Made by a program: the position numbers and the translations under genes
The notes under the pieces: model-generated
What the model saw: only the letters and a program-made list of their open reading frames with translations
Told to the model about the DNA's origin: nothing
The model's database searches: none
Origin: an uncultured Flavobacteriales bacterium
GTDB lineage: Bacteria; Bacteroidota; Bacteroidia; Flavobacteriales_G; Salibacteraceae
DNA length: 64,000 bases
Direction of reading: 5' to 3'
Assembly: GCA_913057205.1 (NCBI GenBank)
Contig: CAJXNO010000008.1
Location: 1-64,000 of the forward strand
Shown here: one piece after another, positions 45,168 to 54,532 of the stretch
Position numbering within the stretch: the stretch's first letter is position 1
How the letters are laid out: each line of letters starts with the position of its first letter

Positions 45168-48044
45168 ATGTTACAACCCTTTAGCAAAGCATATCGTCCA
45201 ATATGGTTGACCCTGGTGGTTGGTATCTTGGTGATCTCGGCTAACCCCAGAACCGTTCAGCCTGAACGGGAACAACCTTTCGGTCCGATCACCTTAGGCG
45301 CCGCAGACTCCTTGCTCGCGCACATGAGTGTAGAAGAACGCATTGCACTTTGCTTCACGGTGGTTCAGAAAGAAGAAGATTGGAGCATTATGCCCGGTGG
45401 AGTTTGTGTGGGAGGTGAAGTGGCACCCTACATCGCGCCATCTCACCTCTCGGGCTTTCAAGTTGCTGATTGGCATGACTTAGACAGCTCTATATTGCCT
45501 TCGGCTGCTATTGGATCCTTGGATTCATTGCCACAGATTGAGGCGTATGGCTTTGAGCTTGGCCATTTCTTAAACCAACGTGGATACAGTGTGCTCACCG
45601 GAATTTCTGCCGACCTCTTGCAAGATCATCGTTCGCCATCTGCGGTAGATGCAATTGCCAGCGAGCCGGATGCCGCCTTGGAGGTGTTGGAGGCGTTCAC
45701 GGGGGGATTACAAGCCGCTGGAATTCACCCGATCGTGGGTTCCTACCCCGGACTTTCAAGTGCAAAAAGAGGACTTGAGCAAACGGCTCCTGTAGTATTC
45801 TCAAAGCGAGAGGGCTTTCAACGGCGTGAGCTCATCGCATTCAAAGGATTGGTAAACAGAGGTATTCCTGGCGTCATGATGGCCAATGCCTTCGACCCAG
45901 CCTTGGATAGCAGCCATGATGTGATGGCTTCACATTCTTCCATCTTGCATACTATGTTGCGCGAGCAACTCGGTTTTCAGGGAATGATCTGGTCCGATGT
46001 ACGGTCAATACCGGTCAATCAAGGCAACGACAACAATGCTGCGGTCAAGGCTTTGGTTGCAGGCGCAGACATGGTGATCATCGACCACGCCTTAGACCAA
46101 CACATTGATCTGGTTAAACAGCAGATCGATTGGGAGCTTCTAAGCTTGGAAGAGCTGGATGAAAAATGCAGGCGTATCCTTCAAGCGCAACTCTGGACGG
46201 AAAGGCAGCGCCAGTATTCCCAGTCCGACCAACGAACAAGGCGTCGCTTGAACCTTGCCACGCGCGTTGGAATGAGTCAGGCCATGCTTTGCGTTCAAAA
46301 TGATGACGCAACCTTACCCATAAAGGCATTGGATACAACGCGCTTGGCTGTTGTTAAAATCGGAACCATCAATCCTGCACTCAACCAACTCATCGATCGA
46401 TACGCACCGGCTGAACTTTATCAATTCTCTGCAGCTCAGCTGGATGAGAACATCACCAGTTTCTTGGCTGGAATCGAAGACAATACCATGCTTCTCATCA
46501 TCGCTGAAGAAGACCGGCCTCTTCGAAGACGTTCCTTCGGCATGACTGAAAGCATGAACCGCGTGTTGAATGCACTCACCAAGGCAAAGCGCAACATCCT
46601 TGTTTGGAACGGTCCAGACCTCGCTTTGGCAGAACGCATGGGCCCGTCAAAAACCGAAGCCATTTTGATCGGACATACCGCAAACCGATGGAGCGATGAT
46701 GTGGCGGTGCAAGCGGTATTTGGTGGAAGAGCGGTTGAGGGTAAGCTACGCAGGAAGTTCAAACGCAATCAAGAGGGATTGCAAGCTTTCCGTACAGCGC
46801 AGATCAGACTCGCTTATGGAAGCCCAGAAGAAGTTGGCATGCGAACGGAAGACCTCGCAAAGATTGAAACGATCGCTTTGAAGGGGATCAAAGAAATGGC
46901 CTATCCCGGATGCCAAGTGTGGTTTGCCAAAGACAGCATGGTGGTCTATGACCGCTCGTTTGGGTATCATACCTACGAAAAAGAAGAACCGGTGCGTAAT
47001 ACCGATCTCTATGACCTGGCATCGATCACCAAGATCGCTGGTACAATAGGGGCTTTGATGCATTTGACAGAGGAAGGCAAGTTTAGCTTGAATCACCGCT
47101 TGTGCGATTACCTAGATGACTGGGTAGACACAACAGAATACAAGCAATTGGGTATGCGGGAGATCTTGGCGCACCAAGCTGGGTTAACACCTTGGATCCC
47201 TTTTTACACCCAGACATTGAGCAAAGGCGTACCCCGCTACGACGTCTACAGTATTGCACAATCAGAGAGCTATCCGAAGCAAGTTGCTCGCGAACTCTAC
47301 ATCCGAGAAGGCTATGAAGACCGCATGTTCAGAGAAGTGCTGAACACCAAGTTACAGGAAGAGAAGAAGTACAAATACAGTGACGTGGGTTACTATTTCA
47401 TGCAGCGCATCATTGAGCGCGTAAGCTCTTCCTCCTTGGATCGGTATATGGATTCTATCTATTATCAACCGCTTGGATTGACCACCATGGGTTACCGTCC
47501 GTTCGAACGCTTTCCAAAGGAACGCATCACACCGACCGAATATGATCGTAATTTCCGTGGACAGTTGATCCAAGGCTATGTACATGACCCCGGTGCTGCC
47601 ATGCTGGGTGGTGTTGGCGGACATGCAGGACTCTTTTCCAATGCGAATGATTTGGGTATCTTGATGCAGATGTACCTCAATGGAGGTTCATACGGAGGTA
47701 AAAAATACTTCTCTCCGGAGGTGATCGAGGATTTCACTCGGTGCCAATTCTGTGAGAACGACAACCGAAGAGGAGCTGGTTTTGACAAACCCTTGACCGA
47801 TGGAAGTGCCGGTCCCAGTTGTGGCTGCACGGATCTAGAAGCATTTGGGCACCAAGGCTTTACAGGCACCGTTACATGGGCAGACCCTGGAGAAGACGTG
47901 GTCTATGTTTTCCTATCCAACCGTGTCTACCCGAACGCCAACAACCGAAAGCTCTTAGAACTCGACATCCGAACCGACATCCAACAGGTATTCTATGATG
48001 CCATAGAAAAGGGAAAGGAGCTCGCACGTGAAGACAATTCTTAA
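45168..48044 (+). CDS. Fusion of GH3-like N-terminal domain and beta-lactamase-type serine hydrolase
   Basis: GFQGMIWSDVRSIPVNQG...AVKALVAGADMVI GH3-like; DLYDLASITKIAGTIGALM (SxxK), KYSDVGYYFMQRIIE, HQGFTGT serine hydrolase motifs. Confidence 0.88.
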   Translation: MLQPFSKAYRPIWLTLVVGILVISANPRTVQPEREQPFGPITLGAADSLLAHMSVEERIALCFTVVQKEEDWSIMPGGVCVGGEVAPYIAPSHLSGFQVADWHDLDSSILPSAAIGSLDSLPQIEAYGFELGHFLNQRGYSVLTGISADLLQDHRSPSAVDAIASEPDAALEVLEAFTGGLQAAGIHPIVGSYPGLSSAKRGLEQTAPVVFSKREGFQRRELIAFKGLVNRGIPGVMMANAFDPALDSSHDVMASHSSILHTMLREQLGFQGMIWSDVRSIPVNQGNDNNAAVKALVAGADMVIIDHALDQHIDLVKQQIDWELLSLEELDEKCRRILQAQLWTERQRQYSQSDQRTRRRLNLATRVGMSQAMLCVQNDDATLPIKALDTTRLAVVKIGTINPALNQLIDRYAPAELYQFSAAQLDENITSFLAGIEDNTMLLIIAEEDRPLRRRSFGMTESMNRVLNALTKAKRNILVWNGPDLALAERMGPSKTEAILIGHTANRWSDDVAVQAVFGGRAVEGKLRRKFKRNQEGLQAFRTAQIRLAYGSPEEVGMRTEDLAKIETIALKGIKEMAYPGCQVWFAKDSMVVYDRSFGYHTYEKEEPVRNTDLYDLASITKIAGTIGALMHLTEEGKFSLNHRLCDYLDDWVDTTEYKQLGMREILAHQAGLTPWIPFYTQTLSKGVPRYDVYSIAQSESYPKQVARELYIREGYEDRMFREVLNTKLQEEKKYKYSDVGYYFMQRIIERVSSSSLDRYMDSIYYQPLGLTTMGYRPFERFPKERITPTEYDRNFRGQLIQGYVHDPGAAMLGGVGGHAGLFSNANDLGILMQMYLNGGSYGGKKYFSPEVIEDFTRCQFCENDNRRGAGFDKPLTDGSAGPSCGCTDLEAFGHQGFTGTVTWADPGEDVVYVFLSNRVYPNANNRKLLELDIRTDIQQVFYDAIEKGKELAREDNS

Positions 48045-48104
48045 CTCAAATCAAGTCGTGGAACGCTGGAATAATCGTTCATTTGTGGATCGCAGGGGAT
48101 TGTT

Positions 48105-49223
48105 ATGAAGATCGGTATAGTTTGTTATCCAACGTACGGTGGTAGCGGTGTGGTCGCTACGGAGCTTGGCCTTGAAATGGCGGCGCTTGGACACGAAGTA
48201 CACTTCATCACCTACTCTCAGCCGGTTCGCCTAGACCTCAGTTTGCCTAATGTATTCTTTCACGAAGTGGTGGTCTCTGACTACCCGCTGTTCGATTATA
48301 GTCCTTATGAGCTCGTTCTCACCTCTAAGTTGGTGAGCGTGATCAAGGAGCAAGCCCTTGATATACTGCATGTTCATTATGCGATTCCCCACGCTTCTGC
48401 TGCCTACATGGCAAAGCAAATCTTGAAGTCGGATGGCATTGAACTACCCATCGTTTGCACACTGCACGGAACAGACATCACCTTGCTTGGAAAAGACAGT
48501 TCGTTCGAACCGGTCATCACTTTTGCCATCAATAAGAGTGACGCCGTTACCGCGGTCTCCGAGAGTTTGAAGAAAGACACCTTCAATCACTTCGCCGTGA
48601 ACAGAAGGGTTGATGTGATCCCGAACTTTATCAACCTAGAGCGCTACAAGAACTTAGGGCGCTCTGAGCTTCGCTTGCAATATGCACAGGACGACATTCC
48701 ATTGGTGGTGCACGTTTCCAACTTTAGAAAAGTAAAGCGAGTTCAGGATGTGGTCAAAGTATTCTGTGGGATCCGGTCAAAGATTGAAGCTCGGCTTCTG
48801 TTGGTTGGCGACGGCCCAGAACGCTACAATGTAGAACAGTTGTGCAGGCAGCAAGGGTGCTGTGCTGATATACATTTCCTTGGAAAAAGCGATCGCGTTG
48901 AAGAGATCCTCAGCAACAGCGATCTGTTCTTACTGCCGTCTGAAACAGAGAGTTTTGGATTGGCTGCCCTCGAGGCGATGGCCGCGGGAGTGCCAGTGAT
49001 TTCGAGCAATTCAGGTGGACTACCAGAGGTGAATGAACATGGTTATTCTGGCTATTTGTGTAATGTTGGTGATGTAGCGGGTATGACTGAGCATGCACTA
49101 GAGGTCTTGTCTAACCCCGACACCATGAGGAAGTTCAGCGAACAGGCCAAGGCACAAGCAGCGAGATTCAGCCTTCACGAGATCATTCCACAATACGAGG
49201 CCTTGTACCGGTCACTTCTTTAA
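48105..49223 (+). CDS. bshA: N-acetyl-alpha-D-glucosaminyl L-malate synthase
   Basis: MKIGIVCYPTYGGSGVVATELGLEMAALGHEVHFITYSQPVRL; HVHYAIPHASAAYMAKQIL; ESFGLAALEAMAAGVPVISSNSGGLPEV. Confidence 0.95.
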   Translation: MKIGIVCYPTYGGSGVVATELGLEMAALGHEVHFITYSQPVRLDLSLPNVFFHEVVVSDYPLFDYSPYELVLTSKLVSVIKEQALDILHVHYAIPHASAAYMAKQILKSDGIELPIVCTLHGTDITLLGKDSSFEPVITFAINKSDAVTAVSESLKKDTFNHFAVNRRVDVIPNFINLERYKNLGRSELRLQYAQDDIPLVVHVSNFRKVKRVQDVVKVFCGIRSKIEARLLLVGDGPERYNVEQLCRQQGCCADIHFLGKSDRVEEILSNSDLFLLPSETESFGLAALEAMAAGVPVISSNSGGLPEVNEHGYSGYLCNVGDVAGMTEHALEVLSNPDTMRKFSEQAKAQAARFSLHEIIPQYEALYRSLL

Positions 49224-49228
49224 CTTTG
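49221..49228 (+). promoter_or_regulatory. Bacteroidetes -7 element TAACTTTG
   Basis: TAnnTTTG upstream of the small lipoprotein ATG at 49265. Confidence 0.45.
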
Positions 49229-49264
49229 GTACAAAGCTTGTCTCACCTACAGAAAACTTCCATC

Positions 49265-49474
49265 ATGAAAACAACCTTCACACTCCTCACGTGCATCATT
49301 ATTACAGCGATAACGTCTTGCTCTACATGCTATGAATGCACCAACGACATTGAATTAACCGATGGTAATGGTAATGTGATCGATACCACCGAGAACATCG
49401 AAGAATTCTGCACAGCAGACGCCGCAGACGTTGAAGAAAGAGAAAACGAAGGAGCGGTTTGCCGCGTACAGTGA
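49265..49474 (+). CDS. Small Cys-rich lipoprotein
   Basis: MKTTFTLLTCIIITAITSCSTCYECTNDIELTDGNGNVIDTTENIEEFCTADAADVEERENEGAVCRVQ. Confidence 0.75.
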   Translation: MKTTFTLLTCIIITAITSCSTCYECTNDIELTDGNGNVIDTTENIEEFCTADAADVEERENEGAVCRVQ

Positions 49475-49476
49475 TC

Positions 49477-50085
49477 CTAATTTAGGATGATGCCATTCTC
49501 CGTTCTACGCTCTTGCTCAAGCAGTAGGTTCAAATAGCGCAAATTTTGATAAAGGGTATGGTCTCGACGCTCAGCTGTGGGCTGTAGGATGAATTTTACC
49601 TTGTCTTCATTGCTCAATGCAATACTCGCGGCGATATCCATCAAGCGATAGTGCGCTACATTGCTGTGATTGGGGTGTGCTCCGTAGCGCATCTCAATGT
49701 AGCGCTTGAAGGTACTCAGCAATTCAGCGGTTGGCGCCACGTCTAAGCCCTCACCTCTCCAAGGCTGAACATATGCACCAGGATAGCTCTTTTCTGGGAA
49801 GACCGATTCAAACTCCTTCAATTCAGCCAAGGATTCGGCTTCGATGATCACGTCTGACTCACCGGAACTATACCGTTTTACAACCCTCAGTAAACGACAA
49901 ACGCTCGCCATGTGCTTGCCTGAACGCTGATCATCAAAAGGCAGTCCAAATCGGATATCATCTTCTTCTGCCTCATGAAACAATTGCCGATACCTTGGTT
50001 CGAAAATGTGTAAGGGTAACTGTTCGCCTGGTAGCAAAAAGATGTTGAGTGGAAATACCGGTATGTGTTGGAGTGTTTCTTGCAC
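49477..50085 (-). CDS. LON-protease substrate-binding-domain-like protein
   Basis: IPVFPLNIFLLPGEQLPLHIFEPRYRQLFHEAEEDDIRFGLPF. Confidence 0.88.
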   Translation of the reverse strand: MQETLQHIPVFPLNIFLLPGEQLPLHIFEPRYRQLFHEAEEDDIRFGLPFDDQRSGKHMASVCRLLRVVKRYSSGESDVIIEAESLAELKEFESVFPEKSYPGAYVQPWRGEGLDVAPTAELLSTFKRYIEMRYGAHPNHSNVAHYRLMDIAASIALSNEDKVKFILQPTAERRDHTLYQNLRYLNLLLEQERRTENGIILN

Positions 50086-50122
50086 GACTATTTAACGCGT
50101 TTAAGGCTAAATTGGTTCATCC

Positions 50123-51295
50123 TCAAAACATTCCCCAGATCTCTTCTTGTTTCAAATACCCACCACGTATGCTATTCGTAAGGATGATAGCAAGTTTATC
50201 GTTTTGCTTAGACATCCAGAAATAGGATCGAAACCCACGCCACCATCCGTTATGGAATACCAAGGTGTCGCCGTCCATCGGTTGTATTCTCCAGCCTAGT
50301 CCGTAGTAACGGTCATAAGAGGTGTTGACTTGCGGACACATTGCTTCGTTTACCAGTGTTCTTGAGATCAAGGTAGGAGCTTGAAGTTCGCGGTAGAATT
50401 TATAGAGATCGAACACATTGCTGTAAAGGCTTTTATCGCCAATTACACCATTCAAATAGAAGGGACTTTTCGGATCTCCATTGGGGTAATGTCCAAGAAC
50501 AGGATAAGCATCTGACGGCATGTCAAAGGGGTCCAAGTACTGTGTTTGCAACATGCCAAGAGGCTTGAATACCTCATCTTCCATATAAGCGGAAAAAGAC
50601 ATACCACTCACCTCCTCGATTAGAATGGGCAATAATGCATAATTCGTGTTGCAATAGTCGAACCTACGGTGTGCCGGATAGTAGATCGGCAACTGCTCGC
50701 AGCGAATCAATTCATACACATTTCGGTTGGTCATGAAAGAGTCGGGTGCATTCCAAAGGCTATCAGTGATGTAGATGTAATTTCCTAAGCCACTGGTATG
50801 GTCTAACAGGCTTCTAACCGTTACATCCGAAAAAGGAAAATCGAACAGGTAATCACTCACATAGGCATCCAGCTCGATCAGTCCTTGCTCAACCAGGGTC
50901 AGAACTCCGAATGCCGTGAGCGGTTTTGAAAGGGAAGCGAGCTGAAAGCGATCGTCTAACAACAGGCTATCTCGGTCCCTTAACCGCCGATGGCCAAATG
51001 CCTTAATAAAGAACCGGTGATCCTCCTGAAGCAACACCACTCCACTGAACCTACCAGCTTCTGCCAACTGACCAAAATAGTCGGTAAAGCGATCATGCAA
51101 GGTATCTGGAAAGGAACGCACCTTGCTTGGGTCAAGCTGCTCGAGGGAAGTCGCATTTGGGTCATTTTCGCTCTCCTTACGGTCAGCGTCACGCTCACCT
51201 TTGCATGCTGCAACAGACAACATGGAAACGCCTAAGAGCAATAAAAAACCCCGCGTCAACGGGGTGGTCAAATAGTATGCCTTATCGATGATCAT
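50123..51295 (-). CDS. Serine hydrolase (beta-lactamase family)
   Basis: FQLASLSKPLTAFGVLTLVEQG (SxxK), FDYCNTNYALLPILIEEVSG (YxN), VFHNGWWRGFRSYF. Confidence 0.92.
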   Translation of the reverse strand: MIIDKAYYLTTPLTRGFLLLLGVSMLSVAACKGERDADRKESENDPNATSLEQLDPSKVRSFPDTLHDRFTDYFGQLAEAGRFSGVVLLQEDHRFFIKAFGHRRLRDRDSLLLDDRFQLASLSKPLTAFGVLTLVEQGLIELDAYVSDYLFDFPFSDVTVRSLLDHTSGLGNYIYITDSLWNAPDSFMTNRNVYELIRCEQLPIYYPAHRRFDYCNTNYALLPILIEEVSGMSFSAYMEDEVFKPLGMLQTQYLDPFDMPSDAYPVLGHYPNGDPKSPFYLNGVIGDKSLYSNVFDLYKFYRELQAPTLISRTLVNEAMCPQVNTSYDRYYGLGWRIQPMDGDTLVFHNGWWRGFRSYFWMSKQNDKLAIILTNSIRGGYLKQEEIWGMF

Positions 51296-51516
51296 TCCCT
51301 AGGTCCACACGAACAAGTGAACCCAAATGGTCCGTATTCCGACTCACATCGTTCGCGATAAGCTTCAAGGTCGCTATTGGTTGCGCACACCTCGGGATAG
51401 TTGTATACCGCGTTGTTGTCTTCGTCAAGCGCCGTACAAACATGACATTTCTTACAGCTGCTGCCGAGCAACATGATGATCAACAGGAGCGAAGAAAGCG
51501 TAGCAATTCTTTTCAT
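51292..51516 (-). CDS. Small Cys-rich lipoprotein
   Basis: MKRIATLSSLLLIIMLLGSSCKKCHVCTALDEDNNAVYNYPEVCATNSDLEAYRERCESEYGPFGFTCSCGPRE. Confidence 0.75.
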   Translation of the reverse strand: MKRIATLSSLLLIIMLLGSSCKKCHVCTALDEDNNAVYNYPEVCATNSDLEAYRERCESEYGPFGFTCSCGPRE

Positions 51517-51558
51517 TTCTAAAGCACTTTGAAGAGCAACGAATGTAGGCGTTAGAAA

Positions 51559-52461
51559 TCATTCATCCAGCCCTAGATGGGTAGAAAGAAGACCAATATT
51601 CACAGCTGAGCCTTTCCATTTGCTGATGAATTCACCATCACGGACCAGTACAGCCGTTGGGAACTTTCCTTCAATCGCCCGAAGTAGCTCAGAGTCACCA
51701 GAGCGCATGTAATGAAAATCGTGCAATTCTGTTTTGTCAATGAAATACTCAACATCCTCTGGTTTACCTAGGACGATAATCCTGAGGTTGTCTTCCACTT
51801 CTGAAGGTTCCAATTGTGAGATCAAAGTACCCAGTTGAGCACAATGTACACATCGCGCCAGCATGATCACCACCAGCTTTTCCCCTTCACCAATGGCATC
51901 TTCAGGGAAGGGGTCGTTCCGTTCAAGCAAGGCAGTATCCAATTGAAAATCTGCATCGGCTTCAAAGCTCGGCATGGGAAAGGCTAAGAATAGGCCGGGT
52001 ATAGCTAGTACCACCAGGATCGGTGCTATGAACCAAAGGCGCCATTTTTTTGCCAGTTCTATTTTCCACAGTAAGGCTCCACCGATCAAGATGAAGATGA
52101 CGTTCTTGATCAAACTGGAAGGGCCATCAAGCGGGATCAGTTCACCGAAACAACCACAGTTCTCAGCGCCATTACCACTCGCGATCTGTGCTACGAGATA
52201 AACACTGAAAAACACCAATAGAAGCAAGCTTCCGATGATACTCAAACGCAGTTGCCAACCGGCTAAGATGGCCACCCCAAGTCCGAACTCCAGCAGTACC
52301 ATCAAACGAGAAAACAACGGAATCACCGACCATGAGAGTCCGAGTTGATCCATCAACACCAACTCAAAATAATCAAGAGGAAGAAGCTTCAACACAGCGG
52401 ATGCCAAGAACATGGCACCAAACAGCATGCGAAGGATGAAGAACAACAAGGGATTTTTCAT
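51559..52461 (-). CDS. DoxX/MauE-family membrane protein with C-terminal thioredoxin-like domain
   Basis: RMLFGAMFLASAVLKLLPLDYFELVLMDQLGLSW...NGAENCGCFGELIPLDGPSSLIKNVIFI; VVIMLARCVHCAQLGTL. Confidence 0.85.
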   Translation of the reverse strand: MKNPLLFFILRMLFGAMFLASAVLKLLPLDYFELVLMDQLGLSWSVIPLFSRLMVLLEFGLGVAILAGWQLRLSIIGSLLLLVFFSVYLVAQIASGNGAENCGCFGELIPLDGPSSLIKNVIFILIGGALLWKIELAKKWRLWFIAPILVVLAIPGLFLAFPMPSFEADADFQLDTALLERNDPFPEDAIGEGEKLVVIMLARCVHCAQLGTLISQLEPSEVEDNLRIIVLGKPEDVEYFIDKTELHDFHYMRSGDSELLRAIEGKFPTAVLVRDGEFISKWKGSAVNIGLLSTHLGLDE

Positions 52462-52504
52462 GCGTCAAAGAAACGCAGAATTCACACAAGTGGAAAAGAC
52501 AAGA

Positions 52505-52714
52505 TCACTGCACCTCGGTAGCCGTGCAAGAACCCCCTGAGCTGATCCAAACCTCCCCCGCTAGATCGCATGCCTCATCTGCATCCCTGGGCCGGATGTC
52601 TCGCATATCGTAGGTATAGCTATCGGTTGCGGTGCTGCACGTGCACTCGTAGTGTCGTGCACAAGAGGAAAGAGAAAGGATAGCGATCGCCAAAAAGAGG
52701 TGTGAAGTTTTCAT
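52505..52714 (-). CDS. Small Cys-rich lipoprotein
   Basis: MKTSHLFLAIAILSLSSCARHYECTCSTATDSYTYDMRDIRPRDADEACDLAGEVWISSGGSCTATEVQ. Confidence 0.75.
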   Translation of the reverse strand: MKTSHLFLAIAILSLSSCARHYECTCSTATDSYTYDMRDIRPRDADEACDLAGEVWISSGGSCTATEVQ

Positions 52715-52807
52715 GGTGCAACGGATTGTATTGCTCAAAGATAGCGAAGGGAAGCACTTTCTTTCCTGCTTTCGACTTTTGTATTTTCGGAGTCAAATCC
52801 CTGAACG

Positions 52808-53242
52808 ATGGAGTACAGTACGAAAGGCTTGAACTATGATATCAAGTTATTGCTTGCGTGGGGAGAAAGCATCACCGGCAATATGAAGATCACCGAATGG
52901 CTCACGAAGAATGGGTTTCCGGAGCTTGGGTTATTCTACTACGCCTTGCGCAATGAGGAGCGTAGCCGAACTTGGTTGATGGAGAATAAATTCCCTCACC
53001 TACTGGCATTGATCAATGGCATTGAAGGCAATGAACACGCTCTGGAATGGCTAAAGAAGCATGGTTACCTACTGCTCCATGAAATGGCGTTGATCGGCGA
53101 TGGGGATGAGCCCGCATTCGAACGATTGGCCAAGAACGATAGACGGGTGTTTGCTTTACTGGCCAAGAAAATGGAGATGGTGAAGGATGAGATCGAAGAG
53201 AACAAAAAGGACTTCCACAAATTCAACAGCTCACCTTTTTAA
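52808..53242 (+). CDS. Hypothetical alpha-solenoid protein of 25-residue repeats
   Basis: WLTKNGFPELGLFYYALRNEERSRT / WLMENKFPHLLALINGIEGNEHALE / WLKKHGYLLLHEMALIGDGDEPAFE, each 25 aa. Confidence 0.8.
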   Translation: MEYSTKGLNYDIKLLLAWGESITGNMKITEWLTKNGFPELGLFYYALRNEERSRTWLMENKFPHLLALINGIEGNEHALEWLKKHGYLLLHEMALIGDGDEPAFERLAKNDRRVFALLAKKMEMVKDEIEENKKDFHKFNSSPF

Positions 53243-53243
53243 A

Positions 53244-53720
53244 CTACTCCGGTACGGGCTTCGCGCCTTTCGGTCTATTGTTCACAAACTCGCCTTTCAG
53301 TATTACACCATCGGGATACCGTAACTTTCCCCTTCCGTTCATCTTGCCGTTTTCAAACTTTCCTTTGTATTCCTGTTCATTGGGCCAGATCATGTGCCCC
53401 CTTCCATGGGCCTCATCGCGCTTCCAACGACCTTTATACTCTTTGCCATTGGCCCACTTCATGTAGCCTTTGCCGTGTCGCATGCCTTCTTGCCAGCTTC
53501 CTTCGTAGAAACTGCTATCTGACCAGATCATGGTTCCCTTTCCGCTGAACTCACCGTTGAAGATCTCACCATAGTACTTTGACCCATTCTCCCAAAACAC
53601 GGTATGAAACCCATCTGATAGCTCGCGCATGTTTGCGCCGTTCACCTCTTGCGCTACCGACGTAGTCCAGAACAGACAAGCCAGCACAATCATCCCAAAT
53701 CCATACTTCACTTCCTTCAT
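53244..53720 (-). CDS. MORN-repeat secreted protein
   Basis: YYGEIFNGEFSGKGTMIW / FYEGSWQEGMRHGKGYMKW / EYKGRWKRDEAHGRGHMIW / EYKGKFENGKMNGRGKLRY. Confidence 0.92.
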   Translation of the reverse strand: MKEVKYGFGMIVLACLFWTTSVAQEVNGANMRELSDGFHTVFWENGSKYYGEIFNGEFSGKGTMIWSDSSFYEGSWQEGMRHGKGYMKWANGKEYKGRWKRDEAHGRGHMIWPNEQEYKGKFENGKMNGRGKLRYPDGVILKGEFVNNRPKGAKPVPE

Positions 53721-53723
53721 CTA

Positions 53724-54467
53724 CTACGCTGCTTGTTTTGTTTCTGATGCCTGCTTCTCCTTTCCTTGCTGCTTCACTTCTCCTGCACCCATAATGCTCT
53801 GGGTCACTTCAGGATCGCCTATGTACTCCACATTACCCGCACCCTTGATGGAAACATCGAGGCGTTTTAGGGCATGGGTTTCCACCTCTCCTGCCCCCAT
53901 GATCGAAATATGGGTTTCATCGGTGACCAATTCAAAGGCAGAAACCTCTGCAGCACCATTTAGTTCTAGGTCGAGCTTATTTGCTTGTCCGCTCAACTCA
54001 ATCTCCGCCCCTCCATTCAGTTCAAAGTGGGAACTTGAAACGTTCAAGGCCAATTGCATTTCGCTGGCTCCATTGATTTTCACATTCAATACTTCATCAA
54101 AAACATGATCTGAGTTTAGCTTGCATGCTCCATTGATCTCAATCTCATTTAAATCTTCGAAATAGATCTTGAGGACTGCTGAATCGGCATCCAACATATG
54201 ATCAACCGAACCGATCGTGACCTTATTGCCCTCCATTTCGTTCAAAACGTATGCATGCAGGTTCTCATCGATGGTGAGTTCATAACCCGGACTCCCTTCC
54301 ATCAACCGCACATCATACATGCCCACGATACTGATTTGACTAAAAGGCTGTAATTCTTGCTTCTTCGTAACGATATTGCCGTCGCCCTTGATGGTGTCTT
54401 TGCAGCCGGCAAGGCCGATGAGGATAGCAAGCGAAAGACCAACGGTGGTGAGGATTGACTTTTTCAT
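53724..54467 (-). CDS. GIN-domain (DUF2807) lipoprotein
   Basis: LAGCKDTIKGDGNIVTKKQELQPFSQISIVGMYDVRLMEGSPGYELTIDENL..., repeated INGA/IMGAGEV. Confidence 0.9.
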   Translation of the reverse strand: MKKSILTTVGLSLAILIGLAGCKDTIKGDGNIVTKKQELQPFSQISIVGMYDVRLMEGSPGYELTIDENLHAYVLNEMEGNKVTIGSVDHMLDADSAVLKIYFEDLNEIEINGACKLNSDHVFDEVLNVKINGASEMQLALNVSSSHFELNGGAEIELSGQANKLDLELNGAAEVSAFELVTDETHISIMGAGEVETHALKRLDVSIKGAGNVEYIGDPEVTQSIMGAGEVKQQGKEKQASETKQAA

Positions 54468-54532
54468 GGGGTTTGGTTTCGTTCAAAAGTGTAAAATGTT
54501 TCAATTTTGGCAGGAGAACCAACCCATTAGTT

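Noticed and set aside
51243-51265. AAAAAACCCCGCGTCAACGGGG hairpin as a terminator
   Set aside because: Lies inside the coding sequence (signal peptide region) of 50123..51295 and lacks a proper T-tract in either gene's orientation.
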